From: Bryobacteraceae bacterium
Lineage (GTDB): Bacteria; Acidobacteriota; Terriglobia; Bryobacterales; Bryobacteraceae
NCBI GenBank assembly: GCA_030039005.1
Contig: JASHQT010000248.1
Location: 1 to 17,143, forward strand
Length of the DNA: 17,143 bases
Direction of reading: 5' to 3'
Below, piece after piece: positions 1-8,099 of the stretch. The notes beneath the pieces were generated by a model. That model saw only the letters and a program-made list of their open reading frames with translations, ran no database searches and had not been told where the DNA came from. The position numbers were made by a program, and so were the translations under genes. The number at the start of each line of letters is the position of its first letter. Within the stretch, counting starts at the first letter, position 1.

Positions 1-2606
1 AAAAAACGTACGACCCGCAGCGCTTTGAGCCCCGTTGGGCCGAATGGTGGGTGGAGACCGGAATTTTTCACGCCGATCCGCACGCGCCGGGCCCGCGCTT
101 TTCGCTCGCCGTGCCGCCGCCCAACGTCACCGGTTCGCTGCACATCGGCCATATGCTCGATCACACCGTGATCGACACCGCCACGCGCTGGCATCGCATG
201 CGCGGCGACAACACGCTGTTCCTGCCCGGCACCGACCACGCCGGAATCGCCACGCAGATGCTGGTGGAGCGCGCCCTCGCCGCCGAAGGCATCTGGCGCC
301 GTGAGATCGGCCGCGAAGAGTTCGTGCGCCGGGTCTGGGAGTGGAAGGAAAAATACGGAAATCGCATCACGTCGCAGATGAAACGCATCGGCGATAGCTG
401 CGATTGGAGCCGCGAGCGCTTTACGCTGAATTCGGATCTGTCGCGCGCGGTGCTGGAAGCCTTCGTGCGCTTGTACGAGCGTGATCTCATTTATCGTGGC
501 ACCTACATGGTGAACTGGTGCCCGCGCTGCTCCACCGCGCTGTCGGACCTGGAAGTGAAGCACGAGGACACGCAAGGCAGCTTGTGGCACATTCGCTATC
601 CGGTGAACGGCAGCTCACGCCACCTGATCGTCGCGACCACGCGTCCCGAGACCATGCTGGGCGATACCGCAGTGGCCGTGAATCCGGCTGATGCGCGCTA
701 TCAGGATCTTGCCGGCAAAACCGTAATGCTGCCGCTGATGGACAGGTCCATCCCGGTGATCTTCGATGAAATCGCCGATCCGCAATTCGGCACCGGGGTC
801 GTCAAAGTGACGCCGGCGCACGATCCGAACGATCTCGAAGCGGGCAAGCGCCACGATCTTGCGCAAATCAAGGTCATCGGCGAAGACGGGCGCATGACCG
901 CGAAGGCCGGCGCTTACGCCGGGCTCGATCGCTTCGAAGCGCGCAAACGCATCGTGGCGGATCTCGAGAAACTCGGGCTGCTCGAAAAGATCGAGCCCTA
1001 CGCACTCGCGCTCAGCAAATGCGACCGTTGCGGAACCATCGTGGAGCCTCTCATCTCCACGCAATGGTTCGTCAAAACCCAGCCCTTGGCCGCCAAGGCC
1101 ATGGAGGCCGTGAACGCGGGGCGCATCCAGTTCGTTCCCGACAATTGGAACAAGACTTTCTTCCATTGGATGGAAAACATTCGCGACTGGTGTATTTCGC
1201 GCCAGCTCTGGTGGGGCCATCGCATTCCGGCGTGGCATTGTGCGAATTGCCGGAAAATCACCGTGGCACGCGAAACGCCGAAGGCCTGTCCCAATTGCCA
1301 ATCCGCCGAGCTCACGCAAGACCCCGATGTGCTGGATACCTGGTTTAGCTCGGGCCTGTGGCCGTTTTCGACGCTCGGCTGGCCTGAGGAGACCGACGAC
1401 CTGCGCGCGTATTATCCGACCACGCTGATGATCACCGGGTTCGACATCCTGTTTTTCTGGGTGGCGCGCATGATGATGCTGGGCATCGAACTGACCGGCG
1501 ACGTTCCGTTCCGCCAGGTGCACATGCACGGCCTGGTCCGCGATCCCTACCGCCAGAAGATGTCGAAGACCAAGGGCAACGTGGTGGACCCGCTCGACAT
1601 TAACGACCGCTATGGCACCGACGCTTGCCGCCTGTGGTTGTTGATGGCCGCGGCCCCTGGCACCGACATTACCTATAACGAAGACAAGCTGCAATCGGCA
1701 CGCCAGTTCTGCAACAAGCTCTGGAACGCCGCGCGGCTGCTGCTGATGAACATGGAAAGCGCCGGAATCGAACCCGGTTTATACGAAGGCGGGGCGGAGC
1801 AGGGAAGTCTCGAAAGCTTAGAAGACCGCTGGGTCTTCAGCCGCCTGAGTCGAACGGCCGAGAACGTGAACCGCGATCTCGAGCTGCACCGTTATCACGA
1901 AGTGGCCGAAGAATTGTGGCAATTCTTCTGGCACGATTTCTGCGACTGGTATCTCGAAATCAAGAAGCTGCGCTTGTCGGCGGGGTCCGGCCTGACGAAC
2001 GACTGGCGCAATTTGCTCGCGGTATTCAGCGCGTATCTGCGTTTGCAGCATCCCATCCTGCCGTTCATTACCGAGGAATTGTGGCATCGCTTCGGGCAGC
2101 AAACGTCGATCGCGCTGGCCCGCTATCCGCAGGCGGGCGCCACCGACGATGAGGCCGAGCGCGAGATGGATCTGCTGCAGGACATGGTCACCGCTGCGCG
2201 AAAGCTCAAGGCCGATAACGGTGTGGACGACAAGCTGGAGCTGGCCGGCGTGCTGTACTGCCGCAACGGGGCGTCGAACGTGGAACTGCCGGTGCTGGAG
2301 CGGCTGGGCAAAGTGAAGCTGGAGGTGCGCGCGGGCGCGGCGCCGGTGCTGACCGGTGCGGTTCGCTCTACGCAACATTTCGACCTCGCGCTGCAGCTTC
2401 CGGAAGTGGATCGCGAAGCGTTGCGGCAACGGTTGACCAAAGAAAACGAAAAATTACAGAAAAACGTGGACAATATCGACCGGCAGCTCGCTAGTGAAAA
2501 GTTCGTAAGCAATGCGCCGCCGCACATTGTCGAAGATCTGCGAGCCAAGCGCGCCGATTATCTCGCGCAGATTCAGAAAAACCACGACACTCTCAATGGA
2601 CTGTGA
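1..2606 (+). CDS. valS: Valyl-tRNA synthetase, 5' end cut by window edge
   Basis: Class I aminoacyl-tRNA synthetase that charges tRNA-Val in the cytoplasm. The reading frame is open from base 3 to the left edge and already encodes family sequence (KTYDPQRFEPRWAEWW) before the GTG at 51, so the true start lies upstream and 51 is not the start. Visible landmarks are the HIGH signature at 141-152 in PPPNVTGSLHIGH, a CPRC pair before STALSDLE at the entry to the editing domain, CDRC and TQWFVK near 1019-1080, a CANC/CPNC zinc-knuckle pair near 1240-1305, and KMSKT at 1557-1571. The C-terminal stretch (about 2400-2600) is the charged coiled-coil arm typical of ValRS. About 868 codons are present, close to a full-length protein. 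The stop overlaps birA by 11 bases, so the two are probably cotranscribed. Identification is secure; only the N-terminus is missing. Confidence 0.97.
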   Translation, partial: KTYDPQRFEPRWAEWWVETGIFHADPHAPGPRFSLAVPPPNVTGSLHIGHMLDHTVIDTATRWHRMRGDNTLFLPGTDHAGIATQMLVERALAAEGIWRREIGREEFVRRVWEWKEKYGNRITSQMKRIGDSCDWSRERFTLNSDLSRAVLEAFVRLYERDLIYRGTYMVNWCPRCSTALSDLEVKHEDTQGSLWHIRYPVNGSSRHLIVATTRPETMLGDTAVAVNPADARYQDLAGKTVMLPLMDRSIPVIFDEIADPQFGTGVVKVTPAHDPNDLEAGKRHDLAQIKVIGEDGRMTAKAGAYAGLDRFEARKRIVADLEKLGLLEKIEPYALALSKCDRCGTIVEPLISTQWFVKTQPLAAKAMEAVNAGRIQFVPDNWNKTFFHWMENIRDWCISRQLWWGHRIPAWHCANCRKITVARETPKACPNCQSAELTQDPDVLDTWFSSGLWPFSTLGWPEETDDLRAYYPTTLMITGFDILFFWVARMMMLGIELTGDVPFRQVHMHGLVRDPYRQKMSKTKGNVVDPLDINDRYGTDACRLWLLMAAAPGTDITYNEDKLQSARQFCNKLWNAARLLLMNMESAGIEPGLYEGGAEQGSLESLEDRWVFSRLSRTAENVNRDLELHRYHEVAEELWQFFWHDFCDWYLEIKKLRLSAGSGLTNDWRNLLAVFSAYLRLQHPILPFITEELWHRFGQQTSIALARYPQAGATDDEAEREMDLLQDMVTAARKLKADNGVDDKLELAGVLYCRNGASNVELPVLERLGKVKLEVRAGAAPVLTGAVRSTQHFDLALQLPEVDREALRQRLTKENEKLQKNVDNIDRQLASEKFVSNAPPHIVEDLRAKRADYLAQIQKNHDTLNGL

Positions 2607-3348
2607 TCTCCTGCGGGCTGCACTGCCCGATCGCAGGATCGATTGGCACGCGCACGTGGATTCCACGATGACCGAAGCCAGCCGCTTGGCAGCCGCGGGT
2701 GCACCGGCCGGCACGGTAGTCGGAGCGGACGAGCAAACAGCTGGGCAGGGCCGCCACGGCCGTTCGTGGCACTCCGAGCCGAACGCAGGACTGTACGCTT
2801 CCATCATTCTGCGGCGGGATTTTGCGCCGGATGCTTTGCCCGTCTTGACCCTCGCACTGGGCCTCGCGGTGCGTGACGCAATTCAAAAGGCCACCGACAT
2901 TGCCTGCGACCTGCGTTGGCCCAACGACGTTCTGATCGGATCCAAAAAGTGCGCGGGCATTCTCACCGTCCTGGAATCCTCAGCTATCATTGCAGGCATC
3001 GGGATCAACGTGAACCATTCTTCGTTTCCGGTGGAACTGACCGGCATCGCCACTAGCCTGCGTCTGGCGAGCGGCCGCGTACAATCGCGCGAGCGCCTGC
3101 TAATCGAGCTGCTAGGAAGCGTGGATGCGTATTGCGAGCTGCTCGCCTCCGAGGGCCGAGCGGCGGCGATCGATGCCTTCGCGCGCGCGTCCAGCTATGT
3201 CTCGGGGCGCCGCGTGTCGGTGGAGCAGGATGGCGGAGAATTGCTGGGCACCACTGCCGGGCTCACCTCTTCCGGGTTCCTGGTCCTGCGCGCCGACGAC
3301 GGCCGCGAGAGCGTGATCGTCGCGGGAGGAGTGCGACCATGCTCCTAG
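2596..3348 (+). CDS. birA: Biotin--[acetyl-CoA-carboxylase] ligase, no HTH domain
   Basis: Transfers biotin via biotinyl-AMP to the biotin carboxyl carrier protein of acetyl-CoA carboxylase. The 250-residue product shows the catalytic signature G50-QGRHGR-56, RWPNDV at 107-112, KKCAGIL at 117-123 and GIGINVN at 134-140, followed by the small C-terminal SH3-like domain (about 205-250). The DNA-binding winged helix of E. coli BirA is absent, because the protein begins almost directly with the ligase fold. It is therefore the monofunctional type and is not expected to repress bio genes. I chose the ATG at 2596 because the domain starts there and upstream in-frame codons lie inside valS in a non-valS frame. 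It overlaps the valS stop by 11 bases with no clear Shine-Dalgarno, suggesting translational coupling. The end overlaps coaX by 10 bases. Confidence 0.93.
   Translation: MDCDLLRAALPDRRIDWHAHVDSTMTEASRLAAAGAPAGTVVGADEQTAGQGRHGRSWHSEPNAGLYASIILRRDFAPDALPVLTLALGLAVRDAIQKATDIACDLRWPNDVLIGSKKCAGILTVLESSAIIAGIGINVNHSSFPVELTGIATSLRLASGRVQSRERLLIELLGSVDAYCELLASEGRAAAIDAFARASSYVSGRRVSVEQDGGELLGTTAGLTSSGFLVLRADDGRESVIVAGGVRPCS
3324..3331 (+). promoter_or_regulatory. Strong Shine-Dalgarno deciding the coaX start
   Basis: GGGAGGAG inside the last codons of birA, 7 nt before the ATG at 3339. It fixes the coaX start and rules out the longer in-frame reading from 3132. Confidence 0.8.
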
Positions 3349-4109
3349 CCCTGGATGCGGGCAACAGCAACATCACCATCGGAGCGTTTGAGCAGGGCAA
3401 GTTGATCGGCCGCTGGCGCCTGCGCACCATCCATGAGCAGACCGCCGACGAATGGGGCGTGCTGATGCGCAACCTGTTCGCCCTGGCCTCGCTCGACCTG
3501 GCGCGCGTGGACGGCATCATCATCGCGAGCGTGGTGCCCACCCTCGACGCTCCGCTCCTGGCCATGGCCCAGCGCTACTTTCATGCCACGCCGCTGTTCG
3601 TGACGCCCGAGACCGACATCGGCCTGAAGGTGCTGTACGACAACCCGCGCGAGGTGGGCGCGGACCGAGTGGTAAACGGCGTCGCGGCGTTTCATCGCTA
3701 TGGTGGGCCGTCCGTTGTGGTGGATCTCGGGACGACAATCAATTTCGATATTGTTTCGGCGACCGCCGAGTACCTAGGCGGCATGATCTGCCCGGGCATC
3801 GGCATGTCCATCACCGGGCTGTTCGCCAAGACCGCGCGCCTCCCGATGGTGGATCTGCGCGAGCCCCAGCGCGTCATCGGCAAAAACACCGTCGCGAGCA
3901 TTCAATCTGGACTGTATTACGGGTTCGCGGGAATGATCGACGGGATCGTGGAGCGCGTGATAGCTGAATTGGGCAGCCCGGCCAAAGTGATCGCCACCGG
4001 AGGGCAGGCGCAGTTGATCGCACGCGCGGCGCGTTCGATCCAGGAGATCAACGAAGATCTCACGCTCGAAGGCCTGGAAATCATATGGCGGCGAAATTGT
4101 AACAAATGA
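3339..4109 (+). CDS. coaX: Type III pantothenate kinase
   Basis: Phosphorylates pantothenate in the first step of coenzyme A synthesis. The 256-residue length is normal for CoaX. Seen in the sequence: the N-terminal phosphate-binding motif D6-AGNSN-11, G107-ADR-110 with the conserved Asp109, D129-LGTTINFD-137, GGMICPG at 148-154, and ATGGQ at 219-223, all hallmarks of the ASKHA-fold CoaX family rather than CoaA. The ATG at 3339 is preceded by a strong ribosome binding site (GGGAGGAG, 3324-3331) with 7-nt spacing. A longer in-frame reading back to 3132 merely shadows birA. The gene overlaps birA by 10 bases, and its TGA overlaps the next ATG (ATGA), so it sits in a coupled run. Pairing of birA with coaX is seen in many bacteria and links two acyl-carrier cofactor steps. 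Confidence 0.95.
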   Translation: MLLALDAGNSNITIGAFEQGKLIGRWRLRTIHEQTADEWGVLMRNLFALASLDLARVDGIIIASVVPTLDAPLLAMAQRYFHATPLFVTPETDIGLKVLYDNPREVGADRVVNGVAAFHRYGGPSVVVDLGTTINFDIVSATAEYLGGMICPGIGMSITGLFAKTARLPMVDLREPQRVIGKNTVASIQSGLYYGFAGMIDGIVERVIAELGSPAKVIATGGQAQLIARAARSIQEINEDLTLEGLEIIWRRNCNK

Positions 4110-4804
4110 CGCCGGAAGTAAACCAGGAAGCCGCCTGGCCATCGAATTACTTCAACTATTTCACCGAGGTCGAAGAACGTTTTCAGAAAGCACGCGGCAC
4201 CGGGCTGTTCCTGATGTCGCCGCTCGATTGGGCGCTGGTGGAGAGCTGGAAGAACGCGGGCGTGCCGCTTGAAGCCGTGCTGCGCGGCATCGATGCCGCG
4301 TTTGACAATTGGCGCGCGAGAAAGAAGCGCGGCCAGAACGTGAACTCCGTGGCCTACTGCGCGCAGGCCGTGATGGTGGAAGCGCAAGCCATGGCCGGAG
4401 TCGCGCCGGCGCGCGGCCGCAAGGAATCCGCAGCGCCGTTCTCGCTCGAAGCGGTCGAAAAATATCTCGCGGAGAACGCCGGCGCAATCCGCAAGCAAGC
4501 TGCCTTCGAAGACATTGCTGCCGCGGTTGATCGCCTGGCTACGGACGCGCCGGCGCTGTTCGGCGACCTCGAAGATCTCGAACGGCGTCTCAGCGCGCTC
4601 GAAGAGAAGATGATCGCGCTCGTCCGTACGCGCCAGTCTGAAGATGACGTCGTCCGCGCGCGCCGCGAGCTCGATCTTCAGCTCCGGCCGTATCGCGGAA
4701 AAATGACCGCGGCGCAGATCGCCCTGCTCGAAAAACAGTACCTGGAGCGGCTCTTGCTCGAATCGGCGGGCTTGCCGCGCCTCAGCTTGTTTTACTTGCG
4801 ATAG
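4106..4804 (+). CDS. Conserved-looking protein of unknown function, coupled to coaX
   Basis: I do not recognise a named family. The 232-residue product has no signal peptide or membrane segment, so it should be cytoplasmic. The N-terminal half (about 14-65) is rich in aromatic and helical residues (NYFTEVEERFQ, LSPLDWALVESWK, RGIDAAFDNW) and resembles a compact helical module. A short basic linker (ARGRK, about 102-106) follows. The C-terminal half (about 112-232) is charged helix with heptad-like spacing around DLEDLERRLSALEEK, probably coiled coil, ending in LLLESAGLPRLSLFYLR. The ATG overlaps the coaX TGA (ATGA at 4106-4109), so translation is likely coupled. It is the last gene of the valS-birA-coaX run. 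Codon use matches its neighbours and it is on the same strand, so I take it as a real gene. The helical first half could be a nucleic-acid-associated module, but nothing here proves that. Confidence 0.85.
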   Translation: MTPEVNQEAAWPSNYFNYFTEVEERFQKARGTGLFLMSPLDWALVESWKNAGVPLEAVLRGIDAAFDNWRARKKRGQNVNSVAYCAQAVMVEAQAMAGVAPARGRKESAAPFSLEAVEKYLAENAGAIRKQAAFEDIAAAVDRLATDAPALFGDLEDLERRLSALEEKMIALVRTRQSEDDVVRARRELDLQLRPYRGKMTAAQIALLEKQYLERLLLESAGLPRLSLFYLR

Positions 4805-4846
4805 CCGCATTCACGCATCTTTCATGCCTTGCCACGCCCCGGTAGG

Positions 4847-4852
4847 TATGAT
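4847..4852 (+). promoter_or_regulatory. Possible -10 element (TATGAT) before the flippase-like gene
   Basis: TATGAT lies 14 nt before the ATG at 4867, in the 62-base gap after the 232-residue gene. No convincing -35 is seen at 16-18 bp (ATGCCT, 3 of 6 matches). Offered only as the best promoter candidate in the gap. Confidence 0.25.
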
Positions 4853-4866
4853 GGTTCGTAGGTCAC

Positions 4867-5913
4867 ATGTCCGTTCCGCCTCAGGAATCCAAACGCACTT
4901 CCCGAGTCATTCTGATCGTCACGTTGGTCGCCTCCGTGGCGTGCCTGGCCTGGTGGATCAACGGCATCAGTTGGAGCGAGCTGTGGGAAGACATCCGCGA
5001 GCTGGATTGGCGCTGGATAGCCGTCGCGGCGGCCGCCGACATCGTGGTTTACCTGGCGCAAGGCTGGCGCTGGACGCTGCTTCTGCTCCCGGTGGGGCCG
5101 GTCTCGTTCTGGTCGTCCACCGGCGCGATTTTCGTCGGCCTGTTCGGCAATGAAGTGCTCCCGCTGCACGCGGGCGAACTGATCCGCTGCTTCTTGATGG
5201 GGCGCTGGAGCAAAATCCCCTTTTCGGTGACGTTGGCTTCCGCGCTCATCGAGCGCATTTTCGACGGCGTGCTGCTCATCGCCGGCCTGATTCTCTCGCT
5301 GCGCTACCTCCGGCATTTTCCGCTCAGCCAGCGTCACACGCGCGCCATCGGGATTATGACGGACGGCAGCATCTCGCTCGCGATCCTGCTGGTGGCGGCC
5401 GCGGCGTTGCTCGCTATCGCGATGTTTTGGCGCGAACAGACGCTGGACGCGTTGCTGGACGCGCGCCTGTTTTCCTGGGCGCATGTCTTCATCGAGGACC
5501 TGCACCGCATCGGCCATTCGCGCTATCTGTATTTCGCCGCCGCCGCCAGCATTCCCTATCTGCTGCTGCAGATCATTCCGATTTACGCCATCATGCAGGC
5601 CTACGGCTTTGAAAACGTCGCCTGGGCGGAGGCCGCCACGCTCGCGGTCCTGATTCGCCTGGGCGGCGTGCTTCCGCAGGCGCCCGGGAACATCGGGCTG
5701 TTTCAGGTAGTATCCACGCTGGTGCTGACGTTGTTCGGCGTACCGAGCGACATGTCGCGGCGCTTCGCGTTCATCCTGTTCGTGGTGCTGACCGTTCCGT
5801 TGCTGGTGGCCGGGTTCATCGCGCTGATCGCCTCGGGAGCCAAGATGGGCGAAATTCATCGCGAGGCGCAGGCCGAGATGCGCGCGCGGCAGGACGAGCT
5901 GGCGAAGAACTGA
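4867..5913 (+). CDS. Flippase-like / lysylphosphatidylglycerol synthase TM-domain protein (UPF0104 type)
   Basis: Integral inner-membrane protein of the LPG_synthase_TM (AglD/UPF0104, 'flippase-like domain') superfamily, 348 residues. Hydrophobic segments lie near 14-31, 50-65, 69-93, 121-145, 168-187, 220-243, 256-292 and 301-323. Family landmarks are G94-NEVLPLHAGELIR-107, ERIFDG at 129-134 and PQAPGNIGLFQ at 270-280, matching the usual N-x-x-LPxRxGE, ER..DG and PxxPGxxG blocks. There is no C-terminal soluble lysyltransferase domain, so it is the stand-alone membrane form, whose substrate (lipid-linked sugar, lipid or other) cannot be read from sequence. The start ATG has only a weak AGGT upstream. 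The C-terminal tail is charged and cytoplasm-like. It converges on the DUF4159 gene, with 21 bases between the two stops and no obvious terminator there. Confidence 0.88.
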   Translation: MSVPPQESKRTSRVILIVTLVASVACLAWWINGISWSELWEDIRELDWRWIAVAAAADIVVYLAQGWRWTLLLLPVGPVSFWSSTGAIFVGLFGNEVLPLHAGELIRCFLMGRWSKIPFSVTLASALIERIFDGVLLIAGLILSLRYLRHFPLSQRHTRAIGIMTDGSISLAILLVAAAALLAIAMFWREQTLDALLDARLFSWAHVFIEDLHRIGHSRYLYFAAAASIPYLLLQIIPIYAIMQAYGFENVAWAEAATLAVLIRLGGVLPQAPGNIGLFQVVSTLVLTLFGVPSDMSRRFAFILFVVLTVPLLVAGFIALIASGAKMGEIHREAQAEMRARQDELAKN

Positions 5914-5934
5914 CGTCGCTCGGGGCGGCGCGGC

Positions 5935-6777
5935 TCAGTGCGTCATCGCGTACACGACATAGTTGACGCCGATGCGGATCGCCAGGCCCGAAAACTTCTC
6001 CGGATATTCGGGATCGTCGGCGAATTCCCAGGCGTCGCCCACGTCGGAGTTGTAGGAGATCGCCACCATCACGCGCCCCTTGTCGTCGTAGATCCCGCGC
6101 CAATGCGCGCCGCGCCCGCCTTCGCCGCAGTTCTTGCAGCCTTGATAGAGGTGCGCCGCGCCGGGAATCTGAAAGCGATCGGTCAGGTCGAACACCGTGT
6201 GGAAGATCGCGTCGCCATCCGGAATGTCCACGATGGGCCGGTCCGGAAACACGAAGCGAATGCGCTTCAAAAACATCTCCCATTCATAGTCGCCATGAAA
6301 ATCGTCGGCCATGAAGAAGCCGCCGCGCAGCAGGTACTCGCGCATCGCCTTGGCTTCCTGCTCGGTGAAACCCCATTCGCCCACTTGCACGGCGTAAACC
6401 CAGGGCCAGTTGAAAGCGTCGTCGCCGTCTTCCATCATCACCGGCTGCTCCACCGAGCGCACTTGGATGCGCGTCAGCCGCCGGACGGCCTGCGAAAAAT
6501 GCCGGTCGGCCCGCGGGTAGTCCTGCGTCCACAACGACAAGCCTTGGCGGAAGTCTCCATCGAAGCGGCCCGCGTAGCCGTCGTTCGGCCCCGGCGGAAA
6601 CATCAGGCGCGCGAAAGCCCATTCGCCGGGCGTTTGCCAGTCCGGGGGCAGTTCGAAGTCGAAGTATTCGACGCCGTGAAACTGGTGAAACGGCTTCTGG
6701 AACGCACACAGCATGCCCAGGCAAGCGAGACCGCATCCCACCAAGCACGCTGTCCGCCGGCCGGTCATTACTGCCAT
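5935..6777 (-). CDS. Secreted DUF4159 domain protein
   Basis: Protein of the DUF4159 family, function unknown. These are exported proteins common in Acidobacteria, Planctomycetes and Bacteroidetes and often sit near methanol-dehydrogenase-like or von Willebrand factor genes. From the chosen ATG the product is about 280 residues: a basic N-terminus (TGRR), a hydrophobic core (ACLVGCGLACLGMLCAF) giving a signal peptide or anchor, then the family body with EWAFARLMFPP, YPRADRHFSQAVRRLT, FNWPWVYAVQVGEW, LLRGGFFMADDFHG and a late CKNCGEGG. Three in-frame starts exist: ATG 6795, ATG 6777 and ATG 6768. I prefer 6777 because an extended -10 element (TATTCT, 6786-6791) ends 8 nt before it, and the 6795 start would lie upstream of that transcript. 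ATG 6768 remains possible. It is divergent from the MFS gene and convergent with the flippase-like gene. Confidence 0.85.
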   Translation of the reverse strand: MAVMTGRRTACLVGCGLACLGMLCAFQKPFHQFHGVEYFDFELPPDWQTPGEWAFARLMFPPGPNDGYAGRFDGDFRQGLSLWTQDYPRADRHFSQAVRRLTRIQVRSVEQPVMMEDGDDAFNWPWVYAVQVGEWGFTEQEAKAMREYLLRGGFFMADDFHGDYEWEMFLKRIRFVFPDRPIVDIPDGDAIFHTVFDLTDRFQIPGAAHLYQGCKNCGEGGRGAHWRGIYDDKGRVMVAISYNSDVGDAWEFADDPEYPEKFSGLAIRIGVNYVVYAMTH

Positions 6778-6785
6778 CCATCCAG

Positions 6786-6794
6786 AGAATACCA
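6786..6794 (-). promoter_or_regulatory. Extended -10 promoter element for the DUF4159 gene
   Basis: On the minus strand TGG-TATTCT (TGn extended -10) ends 8 nt before the ATG at 6777. No good -35 is seen, which extended -10 promoters tolerate. Transcription would begin at or just before the start codon. Confidence 0.45.
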
Positions 6795-6812
6795 TTCACG
6801 CGGCCCCGCGAT

Positions 6813-6821
6813 TGTTATACT
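6813..6821 (+). promoter_or_regulatory. Extended -10 promoter element for the MFS gene
   Basis: TGT-TATACT (extended -10) ends 6 nt before the GTG at 6828, so the predicted start site is the first base of the start codon and the mRNA would be leaderless. The -35 region is weak (TTCACG with a short 15-bp spacer). It is back-to-back with the DUF4159 promoter in the same small intergenic space. Confidence 0.5.
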
Positions 6822-6827
6822 GCGTGC

Positions 6828-8075
6828 GTGCGCGAATCTTTGCCCGCTGAGGCCGGCGCCTACTTATCCCGCGACGCTGCCGCCTCGGATCATCGGTCCG
6901 CCCTGGCCGCCGGATTTCTCGGCTGGACGCTGGACGCATTCGATTTTTTTCTCGTGACCCTGTGCCTCACTGCCATCGGAAAGGAATTTCACAAGCCCGA
7001 TGCGGCCATCGCGCTTTCCATCACCGCGACGCTCGCTTTTCGCCCGGTAGGGGCGTTCTTGTTCGGCTTGCTGGCCGACCGCTACGGCCGCCGCATCCCG
7101 CTGATGATCGACCTGGTATTTTTCTCCATCTGCGAAGTGGCGACGGGACTGGCGCCGAATTACACCACCTTCCTGGTGTTGCGCGCGCTGTTCGGCATCG
7201 GCATGGGCGGCGAATGGGGCGTGGGCGCCTCACTCGCCATGGAAAAAGTCCCGCCACGGCTGCGCGGGTTTCTTTCCGGATTGTTGCAACAAGGCTACGC
7301 CGCGGGAAACCTATTAGCTGCCGTCTGCTATTTCTTTCTGTTCCAGCGCTGGGGCTGGCGTCCGCTGTTCTTTCTGGGCGGATTGCCCGCGCTGCTCGCG
7401 TTGTTCGTGCGCTTCCGAGTGAAGGAGTCCGAAGTCTGGCAGAAGACGCGTGAAGCCAGCTGGGCGGGCCTCGGCCGCGCCATCGCCTCGCACTGGAAGC
7501 TATTCCTCTACCTCGTTTTCCTGATGACGATGATGAACTTCGTCTCGCACGGCACGCAGGACATGTATCCGACCTTTCTCGAGCGCCAATGGCATTTCGG
7601 CCCGTCGCAGCGTTCGGTGATGACGGCCATTTCAATGATCGGCGCCATCGTCGGCAGCCTCATCATCGGATTCCTCTCGGATCGCATCGGCCGGCGGCGC
7701 GCGATGATCATCGCGTTGCTGGGAGGAATCCTCATGGTCCCGTTGTGGGTTTACTCACCATCCACGGCGCTGTTGATGCTGGGAGCATTCCTGGTGCAGT
7801 TCGCGGTGCAGGGCGCCTGGGGCATCATTCCGGCGCATCTTTCCGAGCTTTCGCCGGATTCGGTGCGTGGCTTTTTGCCGGGATTTGCCTATCAATGCGG
7901 CGTGCTGCTGGCGAGTTCGGTGGTCTATATTGAAGCGGTGTTCGCCCGGAGGATGAGTTACGCCACCGCGATGGCGCTCACCGCGGCGACGGTGTTTTTG
8001 CTCGCAGCGATTGCAACTGCTCTCGGCCACGAGCGCAAAGGGCACGTTTTTGGCGCCGGGGCGCCCGCGCCTTAG
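6828..8075 (+). CDS. MFS transporter, sialate/carboxylate:H+ symporter-like (SHS type)
   Basis: Twelve-helix major facilitator permease of 415 residues in the inner membrane. The opening GWTLDAFDFFLVTLCL (32-47), the block TLAFRPVGAFLFG (68-80) and the loop LLADRYGRR (81-89) are typical of the SHS group, which includes NanT and the lactate permease Jen1. The equivalent second-half loop reads GFLSDRIGRRRA, and GIGMGGEWGVGAS is the family's fourth-helix motif. A carboxylate or sugar acid imported with protons is the likely cargo, but the exact substrate is not determinable. The start is a GTG with no Shine-Dalgarno, and TATACT lies 6 nt upstream, suggesting a leaderless message. No enzyme gene accompanies it on the same strand, so context gives no substrate hint. 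It converges on the pentapeptide-repeat gene. Confidence 0.88.
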   Translation: MRESLPAEAGAYLSRDAAASDHRSALAAGFLGWTLDAFDFFLVTLCLTAIGKEFHKPDAAIALSITATLAFRPVGAFLFGLLADRYGRRIPLMIDLVFFSICEVATGLAPNYTTFLVLRALFGIGMGGEWGVGASLAMEKVPPRLRGFLSGLLQQGYAAGNLLAAVCYFFLFQRWGWRPLFFLGGLPALLALFVRFRVKESEVWQKTREASWAGLGRAIASHWKLFLYLVFLMTMMNFVSHGTQDMYPTFLERQWHFGPSQRSVMTAISMIGAIVGSLIIGFLSDRIGRRRAMIIALLGGILMVPLWVYSPSTALLMLGAFLVQFAVQGAWGIIPAHLSELSPDSVRGFLPGFAYQCGVLLASSVVYIEAVFARRMSYATAMALTAATVFLLAAIATALGHERKGHVFGAGAPAP

Positions 8076-8099
8076 CGAACCGTGGTCTGCAAACATCGG

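Noticed and set aside
615..1694. 359-codon open frame antisense to valS
   Set aside because: Low-complexity His/Arg/Ala-rich translation with no motif, lying wholly opposite a confident valS. It is a GC-rich shadow frame.
3132..3338. In-frame upstream extension of coaX
   Set aside because: It reads birA codons in another frame; the strong Shine-Dalgarno at 3324-3331 and the DAGNSN motif place the start at 3339.
2596..3348. birA as a bifunctional ligase/repressor
   Set aside because: The protein starts at the ligase domain; no helix-turn-helix precedes it, and the extra codons back to 2512 overlap valS without any such motif.
3917..4810. 297-codon minus-strand frame opposite coaX and the 232-residue gene
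   Set aside because: Covers two plus-strand genes in coupled frames; the translation is biased in Arg, Phe and His and lacks domain signals.
4822..5859. 345-codon minus-strand frame opposite the flippase-like gene
   Set aside because: Gln/Arg/Asp-rich antisense of a hydrophobic protein with recognisable family motifs on the other strand.
5938..6957. 339-codon plus-strand frame opposite the DUF4159 gene
   Set aside because: His/Arg/Val-rich antisense translation; the DUF4159 protein on the minus strand has a signal peptide and family blocks.
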